Origin: Candidatus Babelota bacterium
GTDB taxonomy: Bacteria > Babelota > Babeliae > Babelales > Babelaceae
Direction of reading: 5' to 3'
DNA: 9,299 nucleotides
Assembly: GCA_003174035.1 (NCBI GenBank)
Contig: PRDV01000087.1
Span: forward strand, 1 to 9,299
Shown here: in pieces, positions 1 through 6,438 of the stretch
How positions within the stretch are numbered: position 1 is the stretch's first letter
Layout of the letters: each line of letters starts with the position of its first letter
Made by a program: the position numbers and the translations under genes
Notes under the pieces: generated by a model
Databases searched by the model: none
The model's input: the letters and a program-made list of their open reading frames with translations, nothing else
Told to the model about the DNA's origin: nothing

Positions 1-1
1 G

Positions 2-226
2 CGATTGCATGACTTTACCGATAATGGATTTCAGTTTATGGTTCGTGCATATTTAAGTACGGATCAGGTGTCTGAGCAGAATGAAATAGCTTCGGAAATT
101 CGTTTTGCTATCGTCAAAAAACTTCGCGAGCATGGCTACGATGTGGGTTCTCCGACACGACTCTTGCGCGTGATGCCGGAAACCCCTCCAAAGAAGTTAC
201 CAGTAAGTGATGAATCCGAAAGTTAA
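2..226 (+). CDS. C-terminal end of an MscS-family mechanosensitive channel (5' truncated by window edge)
   Basis: Only about the last 74 codons are present; the frame is open from the left edge, so the gene starts outside the window. The visible protein matches the cytoplasmic C-terminal domain of small-conductance mechanosensitive channels, which are inner-membrane pores that open under osmotic downshock. A beta strand (FQFMVRAYLST) is followed by an amphipathic helix rich in charge (SEIRFAIVKKLREHGYDV). A short segment then ends in PTRLLRV, where the family usually has I-P-F/Y-P-Q/T. A polar tail of about 16 residues (PETPPKKLP...) follows. The TTG at 5-7 is simply an internal Leu codon, not a start. 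No clear intrinsic terminator follows the TAA. The family call rests on this one domain, so the subfamily cannot be given. Confidence 0.72.
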   Translation, partial: RLHDFTDNGFQFMVRAYLSTDQVSEQNEIASEIRFAIVKKLREHGYDVGSPTRLLRVMPETPPKKLPVSDESES

Positions 227-537
227 TAATCTCAGCTTTTAGATTGGTTTAGTGGGAATATTTTTTTCTGCAGACGGCATTGGTGCTGCAACTTTATCCC
301 CTCTTAGAAAGGGAGTGAGAAGTGTTAGCTCATGATCTGCTCACTATGGTTACCCTAGTGCGAGTCAAATTTTAAGCATTCTTGCATGATTTTAAGAAAA
401 GATAAAAGATTAAATCTTTGCTATTGCGTATCGCTGCCTTCACCTGTCTAGAATGAGGTCTGGTTTCTTTTGTATTTTATAGTAAACTTTATTTGTATAA
501 AAACCATTAAGTGCTTTATGTGCATGAGATATTTAAT
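227..537. other. Spacer between the MscS tail and the ankyrin gene
   Basis: This 311-nt stretch holds no convincing gene. It contains a 15-bp perfect dyad at 405-419 (AAAGATT-A-AATCTTT) and a weak hairpin at 342-360 (CACTA/TAGTG, 5-bp stem, no following T tract). Two AT-rich hexamers could serve as -10 boxes for the ankyrin gene: TATAGT at 478-483 and TATAAA at 496-501. Neither has a good -35 element at the right distance, so no promoter is called with confidence. A T run at 260-267 has no GC-rich hairpin in front of it. Confidence 0.4.
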
Positions 538-1707
538 ATGAAAAAAGTATTTTTATCGTTGCTGGTGATTACAGGCACTGGTTATTGTATGGAAGATACA
601 AAAAACTTTTTCTTCCAATTGAGGGGAGAGCTTTGCGATCCGAACAGCAAAAAGTTATTTGGCCTGATAGAATCTTTACAAAATATCAATTCTCAGGATA
701 GATATGGCTATACTGCACTTCATTTAGCCGTCAAATTGCAACATCTAGGCGCAGTCAAAAAAATATTGAGCGTTCCTGGGGTTGATGTGAATATGCGAGA
801 CTTTGAAGGCCTCGCAGTAATACATCATGTGAAATGTCCTCAAATAATGAAAGAATTATTGAAAATTCCTGAAATTGACATACATATGCGGGATGCAAGT
901 GGAAAGACAGCGCTTTTTTACAAAGCTACTCAGCCTAATAATATCGCTGCGAAGGGCGATATTAGACTTTTGAGACAATTATTGAAAGCTCCTGGTATCG
1001 ATGTCAATGCGCGCGATCTAGGTGGCGAGACAATTGTCCATTATATGGTATACACAGGCTTAAGTCGCGAGATAGAACAGGAGCTGTTAATGGTTCCTGG
1101 CTTTAACATGAATATTAGAATTGAAGGCGGCTATACTCCAGTGCTTGTTGCATTTCTGAAGGGAAGGAGAGAGCTTGCTCGTAACGGTATTCTCATCGGG
1201 GCCACAATTGATCTTGAGTCTTTAAGTGAGTTGGACGAGGAATGTAAAGAATTCATCAAAACGGCAATACGTGATAGAGAGAAGATGATCTCTTCATTAC
1301 AGAAGTCAGAAAATGCAACAAAACTCGATTCTTATGGTCTTGGAGATACAACTATCTTGAATATGCAAGATATGGGTAAGCAAAAGGACGTACAAGGTGA
1401 GCTGCTCTTTCGATGTGCTCTATTGCAAGGTGACATATCGGGAATGAGGTATTTGTTGAGATTATCAAACACACTGCCACAAAACATGCTCAAAGAAGCG
1501 AAAGCGTTTTATGAACAGTCAAGGAAAAAGCTTCCAATGCATAGAATAGTAGCGTATCAAGAAATAGGCAGACTCATTATTGGCCATCTTAAATATTATG
1601 GTCCAGAAGGCAGAATCTCAAAGCAAGGTTTATGGCAACTGCAATTCATTGAATCTATTGAATTACCTTCCGAGGTGGCTCGAGTTATCGCTCGTTTTGA
1701 ATGCTGA
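538..1707 (+). CDS. Exported ankyrin-repeat protein
   Basis: The 389-residue protein begins MKKVFLSLLVITGTGYC, a basic-hydrophobic Sec-type signal peptide. This makes ATG 538 the better start than GTG 511 in the same frame, although the ribosome binding site is weak (GAGAT). Residues 54-230 hold about five ankyrin units. The clearest has the consensus YTALHLAV (58-65). Later units share a P-G/E-x-D-V/I-x-x-R-D turn: 80-88, 111-119 and 152-160, with a diverged copy at 187-194. The third unit carries an insertion of about 6 residues. Residues 287-310 may be one more degenerate repeat. The rest (231-389) is helical and unrecognised, ending in LPSEVARVIARF, which resembles the F-box-like L-P-x-E helix. 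Ankyrin repeats bind protein partners; in host-associated bacteria many act on host proteins, but the target here is unknown. The 3' neighbour is convergent. Confidence 0.85.
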   Translation: MKKVFLSLLVITGTGYCMEDTKNFFFQLRGELCDPNSKKLFGLIESLQNINSQDRYGYTALHLAVKLQHLGAVKKILSVPGVDVNMRDFEGLAVIHHVKCPQIMKELLKIPEIDIHMRDASGKTALFYKATQPNNIAAKGDIRLLRQLLKAPGIDVNARDLGGETIVHYMVYTGLSREIEQELLMVPGFNMNIRIEGGYTPVLVAFLKGRRELARNGILIGATIDLESLSELDEECKEFIKTAIRDREKMISSLQKSENATKLDSYGLGDTTILNMQDMGKQKDVQGELLFRCALLQGDISGMRYLLRLSNTLPQNMLKEAKAFYEQSRKKLPMHRIVAYQEIGRLIIGHLKYYGPEGRISKQGLWQLQFIESIELPSEVARVIARFEC

Positions 1708-1803
1708 CTAGGCTATCGCGTTCTCCAGCTGCTATTAACTTAGACTTGCGTCACGCAGCATTTGTTTGTACCCTATCCAAAATATTTTGAACCAGGCTGC
1801 AAT

Positions 1804-2649
1804 TTATGATCCTTTCTCCTCTTCTGGTTTTTTAAAAGTGCTCTCATGTAACCGTGGCCTATATTTTACCGGCTTGAGTTGTCCTTTGCTATTATCTCGG
1901 TAGTGTGTTTTAACGTATTGTCGTATCCTGACATGCATTGATGCAAGAATTTCGTATTGCTCTTGTATGAAAGCTTTCAGTTCAGGATCATCTGTCTCCT
2001 TATTCAATCTATCTAATGTTTCTATATAGTTGCGTATGGTCATATTCTCCGCTTTTTGCGGATCATCGGCATTTAAATCTTTTATAAGCTCTTCTACATT
2101 CGCAACGAGATCTTTCAAATCAGTTAATTTACTCGTTAAAAAAGTGTCTTGTTGGATATCGGGACGAGCTAGTAGTTTATCGATAGTACCAACATCTGTG
2201 CTCGTTGTGGCTGCCCACGTTGCTCGTACAATATCAGGCTGAGACAGCGATCTTTGGCGGCGTGTGCTCGGGGGATTATTAGGTTGGAATGAACTCCAGG
2301 CCGGCCGTCTGATAATTGGCGCGAAGGGCATTCCCTCCCGTTGCCTTCCTGGGTTGCTCGGGCGAGGTGCAGTGGCTTGCTGTGGTTCTTGAATAAGCTG
2401 AGGACTTGTTATTGGTTGCTGTATTAGGGTGCCTCTAAATCGCATATCATCTAACCCCGGCAGCCCAAGTGGAGTTGCACGTGTCGGTGTCTGACTAGGC
2501 TCTTTGAAGTGTTTATACATCACATAAGCGCCAATTCCTGCTCCAAAGAGGAGGAGCACTGTTCCTGCTGAAAAATTACGCTTTGGGGGAATGGTATCCT
2601 GTGCATGCAGCGGTAAGGTAAGAACGATTAATAGATAATATTTATGCAT
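1804..2649 (-). CDS. Hypothetical exported or membrane-anchored proline-rich protein
   Basis: I do not recognise this 281-residue protein. Residues 1-16 (MHKYYLLIVLTLPLHA) look like a short signal peptide with an L-H-A cleavage site. A second hydrophobic stretch at 28-45 (SAGTVLLLFGAGIGAYVMY) looks like a membrane anchor. Residues 50-140 are rich in Pro, Gln, Arg and Ser and are probably disordered, with several PR/RR patches. Residues 150-250 are predicted helical, with a charged heptad-like pattern (TSKLTDLKDLVANVEELIKDL) that may form a coiled coil. The C-terminus is strongly basic then acidic. The start is supported by AAGGA at 2656-2660, six nt upstream of the ATG. The gene follows the previous one after only 14 nt, so the two are probably cotranscribed and possibly functionally linked. 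Confidence 0.7.
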   Translation of the reverse strand: MHKYYLLIVLTLPLHAQDTIPPKRNFSAGTVLLLFGAGIGAYVMYKHFKEPSQTPTRATPLGLPGLDDMRFRGTLIQQPITSPQLIQEPQQATAPRPSNPGRQREGMPFAPIIRRPAWSSFQPNNPPSTRRQRSLSQPDIVRATWAATTSTDVGTIDKLLARPDIQQDTFLTSKLTDLKDLVANVEELIKDLNADDPQKAENMTIRNYIETLDRLNKETDDPELKAFIQEQYEILASMHVRIRQYVKTHYRDNSKGQLKPVKYRPRLHESTFKKPEEEKGS

Positions 2650-2663
2650 GATATATCCTTGTG

Positions 2664-3593
2664 TTAGAAAGAAGCTGCCAGTACTACAGGTGCCTTTGGA
2701 TCTATTTCTTTTTGTTCTTCGCTATCTGAGTGGTCAGAACTCCCTTTTTGAGCAGCTGTGCTTTTTTCATCGCTTTTTTCTGAAGCATCTTCTTCGCCTA
2801 TTGCCTCTTTTGTCAACGCACTAAATGCTGTTTTCATCTGGGCCATAAGCTCCTTATGATCTTCTCCTGTATGTTTTAAGACATAGTATTTAGCAAAATA
2901 GGTTTCAGCGGCACTGAGCGTAGAGTCCATAATCATCTGCTCGCTAGGGGAATGTGAACTGTGGCGGGCACATTCCGCGTAAAATTCAAGTTCCCAGATG
3001 TATCGCAATTCATACGTGTTTATTTGAGCTTCTTTTGAAAGATCTGCTTCATCAATAGGTGTTTCTTCGCTGAGTAATTGTGCTCGGAGCAGTTCTTTAT
3101 AAAACTGTTCCATATTCTTGCATTCTTCCTCAAATAGCTTATAGGTAACCTCTGCTTCGCTTTCATTGCAATGGCGAAAAAGATTAACCGCATTCTTAAG
3201 ATGGCTATAGGCTTCCTTTCGACTTGTTTCATAGCTTTTTTGTGCTGCCTCTTCTTTGGCAGCAGATGCTCTGCCGGGGTTAAGCATAGCCGCTTTTTTA
3301 ATAAATTCAGCTTTTTTTTCTGGGTCTTTAGTGAGTGTCGCTTGATGCACTGCAAGAGTTGGGCTACTCGGGTCACCTAATTTTGCGGCTGCTCGCGCCG
3401 TTTTTTTATGACCACTGTTCGCAGCAATGAGGCTTGCCTTGAGCGCTGCTTTTTCAATAAATGAAGATTTTCTTGCCTTTGGTTGCGCAGTATCTTTGGT
3501 ATCCGATGAATCCTCTTTTGTTTTATCTTTTTCCATTCCTATGAGAGGTGAGCAGCTCACTATACTGCACATAAGCATTATTATAATTTTCAT
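2664..3593 (-). CDS. Hypothetical secreted protein or lipoprotein, helical with acidic ends
   Basis: The 309-residue protein starts MKIIIMLMCSIVSCS. The segment I-V-S-C (11-14) fits a relaxed lipobox with Cys14 as the lipidated residue; ordinary signal-peptidase cleavage after about residue 19 is the alternative. Residues 20-40 are charged. Residues 45-130 are Ala/Lys-rich and look like short helical hairpins (for example KAALKASLIAANSG and RAAAKLGDPSSPTLA), loosely reminiscent of TPR or Sel1-type repeats but not matching them. Residues 130-265 are helical with many aromatic and Glu residues. Residues 266-300 form an acidic, Ser-rich low-complexity linker. No family is recognised. An in-frame ATG at 3650 was rejected because a strong AAGGAG lies just before ATG 3593 and the extra residues would bury the signal sequence. 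Confidence 0.72.
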   Translation of the reverse strand: MKIIIMLMCSIVSCSPLIGMEKDKTKEDSSDTKDTAQPKARKSSFIEKAALKASLIAANSGHKKTARAAAKLGDPSSPTLAVHQATLTKDPEKKAEFIKKAAMLNPGRASAAKEEAAQKSYETSRKEAYSHLKNAVNLFRHCNESEAEVTYKLFEEECKNMEQFYKELLRAQLLSEETPIDEADLSKEAQINTYELRYIWELEFYAECARHSSHSPSEQMIMDSTLSAAETYFAKYYVLKHTGEDHKELMAQMKTAFSALTKEAIGEEDASEKSDEKSTAAQKGSSDHSDSEEQKEIDPKAPVVLAASF

Positions 3594-3598
3594 GAGGA

Positions 3599-3605
3599 CT
3601 CCTTT
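3599..3605 (-). promoter_or_regulatory. Ribosome binding site fixing the start at 3593
   Basis: The minus strand reads AAAGGAG, five nt before ATG 3593. It selects this start over the upstream in-frame ATG at 3650, which has no such site. Confidence 0.75.
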
Positions 3606-3622
3606 GGGGTTGTACTGAAAAT

Positions 3623-3650
3623 AGAGTATCACAAGAATGACGGCTGGCAA
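3623..3650 (-). promoter_or_regulatory. Candidate sigma-70-type promoter for the two exported-protein genes
   Basis: On the minus strand TTGCCA (3645-3650, 5 of 6 to consensus) is separated by 16 nt from TACTCT (3623-3628, 3 of 6). An overlapping TGTGATACT could act as an extended -10. It lies in the 71-nt gap between the permease stop and the ATG at 3593, so the exported-protein genes may have a start of their own in addition to read-through from the ABC operon. Confidence 0.33.
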
Positions 3651-3664
3651 AAGCCTTTGTTCTA

Positions 3665-4447
3665 TTAATCAAGCCGCGCCAGACCTTTTTCTTTGCTGAT
3701 CTCAAACATATACCAGAAAAAGAAAAGTGAAAACGTAAGGTAAAGGATATCGAGACCGAAGCTTGTCAGAAGGTAGTCTGTTGAAAGCTTTCCATTTTGC
3801 AAGATGCCCCGCATAGCCTCAAATACATAGGTCATGGGTAAACATTTGCCAATGATTTGTACAAAACGGGGTAAAACATCCAGTGGATAATAAATAGCAC
3901 TGAAAGGTGCAAAAATCCACCCGACAGTAAATACAAAATCCTGCGCTTTAAGGCCCCATCTGATAAGTAGGCCGCAAATGAAAAATCCAATAAACCAGCC
4001 GGCGATAAGCAAGGAAAGCATAAAGGGAAGCAAGCTGAATCCGAGAACAAAAATATTAATGCCATACAAAAGCCACACAGCGGCTGCGCAACAGCTAAAA
4101 ACAAGCAGCATATTAACAATACCTAACATCATCATACCCACTACCCATTCGCCAAAGGTGAGTGGTGTCGCAAATAAATTGACCACATTATGACTTAAAA
4201 TCTCTTCAAAAAGTCCTTTCGCGGTTTCAAGATTAACGCGGAACACAATTTGCCAAAGAACGAGCCCCGTCAGTATCATAGTAACAATATGCTCTTTGCC
4301 AGCTTGCTGTTGAAGCCACATGCTGGTTATTCCCCACAGAACTATATTGAGAAATGGCCAGTAAAGTACATTGATAATTCGATCTAGCCGCCTGAAGGTC
4401 ATCAAAAAATGCCGCCGAACAATAGCAATGATGCGATGTAATTTCAT
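3665..4447 (-). CDS. ABC-2 type transporter permease
   Basis: This 260-residue inner-membrane protein has about six hydrophobic segments: roughly 26-44, 55-72, 102-128, 135-162, 168-187 and 228-248. That is the size and layout of an ABC-2 (type V) exporter permease. The conserved C-terminal stretch is visible at 180-213: APFSAIYYPLDVLP, then a short loop and LPMTYVFEAMR. Most members show F-P-L-S-x-L-P and a late E-x-x-R at these positions. The N-terminal basic helix (RRHFLMTFRRLDRI) is the usual coupling segment. Its ATG overlaps the stop of the ATPase gene by 4 nt (ATGA), so translation is likely coupled and the two form one transporter. The substrate cannot be read from the sequence. Family members export drugs, polysaccharides or lipids. 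Confidence 0.9.
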   Translation of the reverse strand: MKLHRIIAIVRRHFLMTFRRLDRIINVLYWPFLNIVLWGITSMWLQQQAGKEHIVTMILTGLVLWQIVFRVNLETAKGLFEEILSHNVVNLFATPLTFGEWVVGMMMLGIVNMLLVFSCCAAAVWLLYGINIFVLGFSLLPFMLSLLIAGWFIGFFICGLLIRWGLKAQDFVFTVGWIFAPFSAIYYPLDVLPRFVQIIGKCLPMTYVFEAMRGILQNGKLSTDYLLTSFGLDILYLTFSLFFFWYMFEISKEKGLARLD

Positions 4448-5394
4448 GAGCGTGCCTCCCGAGCAATGGAGAGAAAGTAATCTTCAAGTGTTGGCTTATC
4501 GATGGAAATATGTGAATAGGTAATACGTTCACTTGCAAGGTGCATAAGAAAATCTGCTATGGCATGTTCATCGATTTCGAGAGAGACTATATTCTTATCA
4601 ACCTTATAGGAGAAGCGCTGTTTTTGAAGAAGGCTCAATAATGCATCCTGCTTATCGGGGCAAAGATGTACATGTGCGCGTGAAACACTCAAAGCGAGAT
4701 TCTGGGGCGTGTCATTTGCAATAACAGAACCATTTTTGAGTACAAGTACTCTATTACACATGTGTGTTACTTCTTCCATGTTATGTGAAGTAACCACGAT
4801 GGAAACACCTTGTTGCTTTTGTTGCTCTAAAATAAATTCGCGTACATCAAGTGCAATATCAGGATCAAGCGATGCTGTTGGCTCATCGAGCAGTACAACA
4901 CGGGGAGAAGAAATAAATGCTTTTGCAAGCATAACGCGCGTCATTTGGCCAGCTGAGAGTAGGCCAGTTTCTTTATCCCGCATATTCCACATGCCAAAAA
5001 ATTTAAGATATTTTTCTATGCGGTGAGCTCTCTCCTGAGAGGGTACACCATACAGTTGTGCGTAAATATCAAGATTTTCACGTACTCTCAATTGGGAAGG
5101 TAATCGCCCATAACTGCTTGCATAAGAAACATCTTGCAGAATTTCAGACCGATGGAGGGCAAAATCTTTACCAAAATATTCAATACTTCCCGCAGTGGGC
5201 TTAAGTACGCTCAAGAGAATTTGGATCGTTGTTGTTTTGCCGGCGCCATTTGGTCCGAGAATACCTAAAACCTCTCCGGGTGCAAGCATAAAACTTACCT
5301 GGTTCACGGCGGTAAATAGTTCGCCAGAACCTTTTTTTTCAGAGGGGAACTGTTTTACGAGATTGCGAACACGCAGTACCGCAGTAAGTGACAT
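4444..5394 (-). CDS. ABC transporter ATP-binding protein (ABC-2 exporter ATPase)
   Basis: The 316-residue ATPase drives the permease encoded directly downstream. Motifs in order: Walker A GPNGAGKT (47-54), signature LSAGQ (146-150), Walker B VVLLDEP (166-172), D-loop SLD (175-177) and switch His204 in TSHNMEE. The Q-loop glutamine is not where expected. The position that aligns with it is Ser94 in SYASSYGRLP, upstream of RVRENL. Residues 230-316 form a C-terminal extension of the DrrA/CcmA-like type ending PTLEDYFLSI, which is usual in this subfamily. The start at 5394 is preferred over the in-frame ATG at 5409 because AAGGTGG precedes only the former. The gene has its own upstream region, cut off from the neighbour by a terminator. 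Confidence 0.92.
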   Translation of the reverse strand: MSLTAVLRVRNLVKQFPSEKKGSGELFTAVNQVSFMLAPGEVLGILGPNGAGKTTTIQILLSVLKPTAGSIEYFGKDFALHRSEILQDVSYASSYGRLPSQLRVRENLDIYAQLYGVPSQERAHRIEKYLKFFGMWNMRDKETGLLSAGQMTRVMLAKAFISSPRVVLLDEPTASLDPDIALDVREFILEQQKQQGVSIVVTSHNMEEVTHMCNRVLVLKNGSVIANDTPQNLALSVSRAHVHLCPDKQDALLSLLQKQRFSYKVDKNIVSLEIDEHAIADFLMHLASERITYSHISIDKPTLEDYFLSIAREARS

Positions 5395-5397
5395 ATG

Positions 5398-5405
5398 ACC
5401 ACCTT
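5398..5405 (-). promoter_or_regulatory. Ribosome binding site fixing the ATPase start at 5394
   Basis: AAGGTGGT on the minus strand matches the anti-Shine-Dalgarno closely and lies just before ATG 5394. The alternative ATG at 5409 is itself immediately upstream of this site and has no SD of its own. Confidence 0.65.
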
Positions 5406-5411
5406 GCATTA

Positions 5412-5424
5412 ATACTTAAAGTAT
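5412..5424. promoter_or_regulatory. 13-bp perfect dyad upstream of the ABC exporter operon (possible operator)
   Basis: ATACTT-A-AAGTAT is a perfect inverted repeat with a 1-nt centre, 17 nt upstream of the ATPase start codon. Transcription of the operon must begin in the roughly 60 nt between the terminator and the gene, so the dyad lies in or near the promoter. A weak -35/-10 pair on the minus strand (TTAATA, 17 nt, TACTTT) has its -10 overlapping the dyad. Short AT-rich palindromes also arise by chance. Confidence 0.35.
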
Positions 5425-5453
5425 CTCACAAATGTGGCATTATTAATAGCCTT

Positions 5454-5491
5454 AAAAAACAGATGAGGGCCACCTCATTGAGGGGGCCCTC
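5454..5491 (-). terminator. Rho-independent terminator of the small membrane-protein gene
   Basis: On the minus strand GAGGGCC pairs with GGCCCTC (arms 5485-5491 and 5465-5471). After one mismatch, an inner CCTC-AAT-GAGG extends the helix, giving 11 pairs in all. A short ATCTG spacer and a run of six T (5459-5454) follow. It begins 10 nt after the stop codon at 5502 and insulates the following ABC operon from read-through. Confidence 0.85.
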
Positions 5492-5501
5492 GTTCAACAC
5501 A

Positions 5502-5792
5502 TTACTTACGGAATCGCTCTATAAAATGAGAAATGCTTTCCATAACATTTGAACGAACGATACCTGCAAGCATCAGCATAACAGCTACAGCCCCAACTGC
5601 CCATTTAAGAACCGGGAAAAAGCCGAAGCTGAATAATAATAACACGGCACCAGCTCCGAGCATTATGTAGCCTTGAAGCTCAGGGTAGCGTGCGATCTTA
5701 TTCGCTGTTTTTGAAAGTTCCATCTCCATATCATGAGCATGACCATTGGTATATCTTTTTTCATGCTCAGAAGGTCTTTGTTGATTTGCCAT
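5502..5792 (-). CDS. Small membrane protein with two transmembrane helices, function unknown
   Basis: The 96-residue protein has a polar, His/Glu-rich N-terminus (1-40) and two hydrophobic helices at about 42-59 (YIMLGAGAVLLLFSFGFF) and 63-79 (KWAVGAVAVMLMLAGIV). A short amphipathic, basic tail follows (SISHFIERFRK). This is a hairpin topology with both ends probably in the cytoplasm. It resembles generic small inner-membrane proteins and no family is recognised. AGGAG at 5800-5804 lies seven nt before the ATG, and a good promoter and a strong terminator bracket the gene. It therefore looks like a real, monocistronic and probably well-expressed gene. Confidence 0.8.
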   Translation of the reverse strand: MANQQRPSEHEKRYTNGHAHDMEMELSKTANKIARYPELQGYIMLGAGAVLLLFSFGFFPVLKWAVGAVAVMLMLAGIVRSNVMESISHFIERFRK

Positions 5793-5831
5793 TATACGTC
5801 TCCTTTTATGTTAATAGATTACTCATAATTT

Positions 5832-5861
5832 AGTATATCTAAATGTTTCAAATAAAATCAA
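5832..5861 (-). promoter_or_regulatory. Promoter of the small membrane-protein gene, with overlapping dyad
   Basis: On the minus strand TTGATT (5856-5861, 4 of 6) and TATACT (5832-5837, 5 of 6) are 18 nt apart, 40 nt upstream of the ATG at 5792. A 17-bp dyad ATTTAG-TATAT-CTAAAT at 5828-5844 covers the -10 box and could bind a regulator. The downstream leader carries a strong AGGAG. Confidence 0.5.
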
Positions 5862-5895
5862 GAAGAAGATTGTTTTTTATAAAAAAATTACAAGT

Positions 5896-6438
5896 TTAGT
5901 GCTTTAAATATCCTGTAACAGGCCAGGAATGGCTAAAATCAAGATGGGGATCATTAAGTCGTTTGTAATTAACAAGAAATCGTACTGAAGTAATAGGAAA
6001 CTTATTTTCCTTGAAGGTTTTTAAAAGCCCTTCAATAACCATGAGCTTTTGATAGGTAGATTGTTCATTGGATAGAAAATTGCTGTCAAAAGAAATATAT
6101 GCCTCACTGCCCGATTTATCAGTCATAACAGCTTGTACGGCTACCTTTTTAGGCAATGGGTGTTCTTCTTGTAAAATCGTGAGCCAGCTTGTGACAACAT
6201 CTTGCAGAGTACGTGGAAGATTAGAGGAAATCAGTAGTTCTTTTTCTTCTGTAATAAACTTTTCTCCTGAAGGATAGATGAGCTTTACATTCTTTCGAGT
6301 TGCGGTACTTTGCTTAGCTGGCAAAATCCCTTTCTTAGAAGTAAGATGTACAATCACCAATTCATTATAGATGCCATAAAAAAGCATACCTGTGATAAGG
6401 GTGGCTCCGCTTAAAATAAGGTAATGACGCGGCTTCAT
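5896..6438 (-). CDS. GerMN-domain membrane-anchored protein
   Basis: The 180-residue protein has one N-terminal membrane helix at about 7-23 (LILSGATLITGMLFYGI), so the rest probably faces the periplasm. Residues 50-160 fit the GerMN fold (spore germination/sporulation domain). They show VKLIYPSGE, then a helix (LPRTLQDVVTSWLTIL), a strand pair (SEAYISFDSNFL), a helix (LMVIEGLLKTFKEN) and ITSVRFLVNYKRL. GerMN domains are found outside spore formers and are thought to act at the peptidoglycan. The C-terminus reads LDFSHSWPVTGYL. The start at ATG 6438 is chosen because AGGAGG (6448-6453) precedes it and its ATG overlaps the stop of the amidase gene (ATGA). An in-frame ATG at 6498 would lie inside the amidase gene and hide the membrane helix. 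Translational coupling suggests that the two proteins work together. Confidence 0.8.
   Translation of the reverse strand: MKPRHYLILSGATLITGMLFYGIYNELVIVHLTSKKGILPAKQSTATRKNVKLIYPSGEKFITEEKELLISSNLPRTLQDVVTSWLTILQEEHPLPKKVAVQAVMTDKSGSEAYISFDSNFLSNEQSTYQKLMVIEGLLKTFKENKFPITSVRFLVNYKRLNDPHLDFSHSWPVTGYLKH

Noticed and set aside
342..360. Hairpin CACTA/TAGTG as a terminator for the MscS-family gene
   Set aside because: The stem has only 5 pairs, lies over 100 nt after the stop codon, and no proper T tract follows.
1747..1789. Small palindromes TGCGT-C-ACGCA and CAAAATATTTTG between convergent genes as a bidirectional terminator
   Set aside because: One has a 1-nt loop and the other has almost no GC; neither is followed by a T tract in either direction.
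3020..3376. A 118-residue minus-strand frame inside the exported-protein gene
   Set aside because: It is an out-of-frame shadow with a Lys-rich, non-protein-like composition. The gene around it has a signal peptide and a strong SD.
5873..5886. TTTTTT-AT-AAAAAA palindrome just after the GerMN gene as its terminator
   Set aside because: It consists of A and T only, so the hairpin would be too weak. Read-through into the small membrane-protein gene remains possible.
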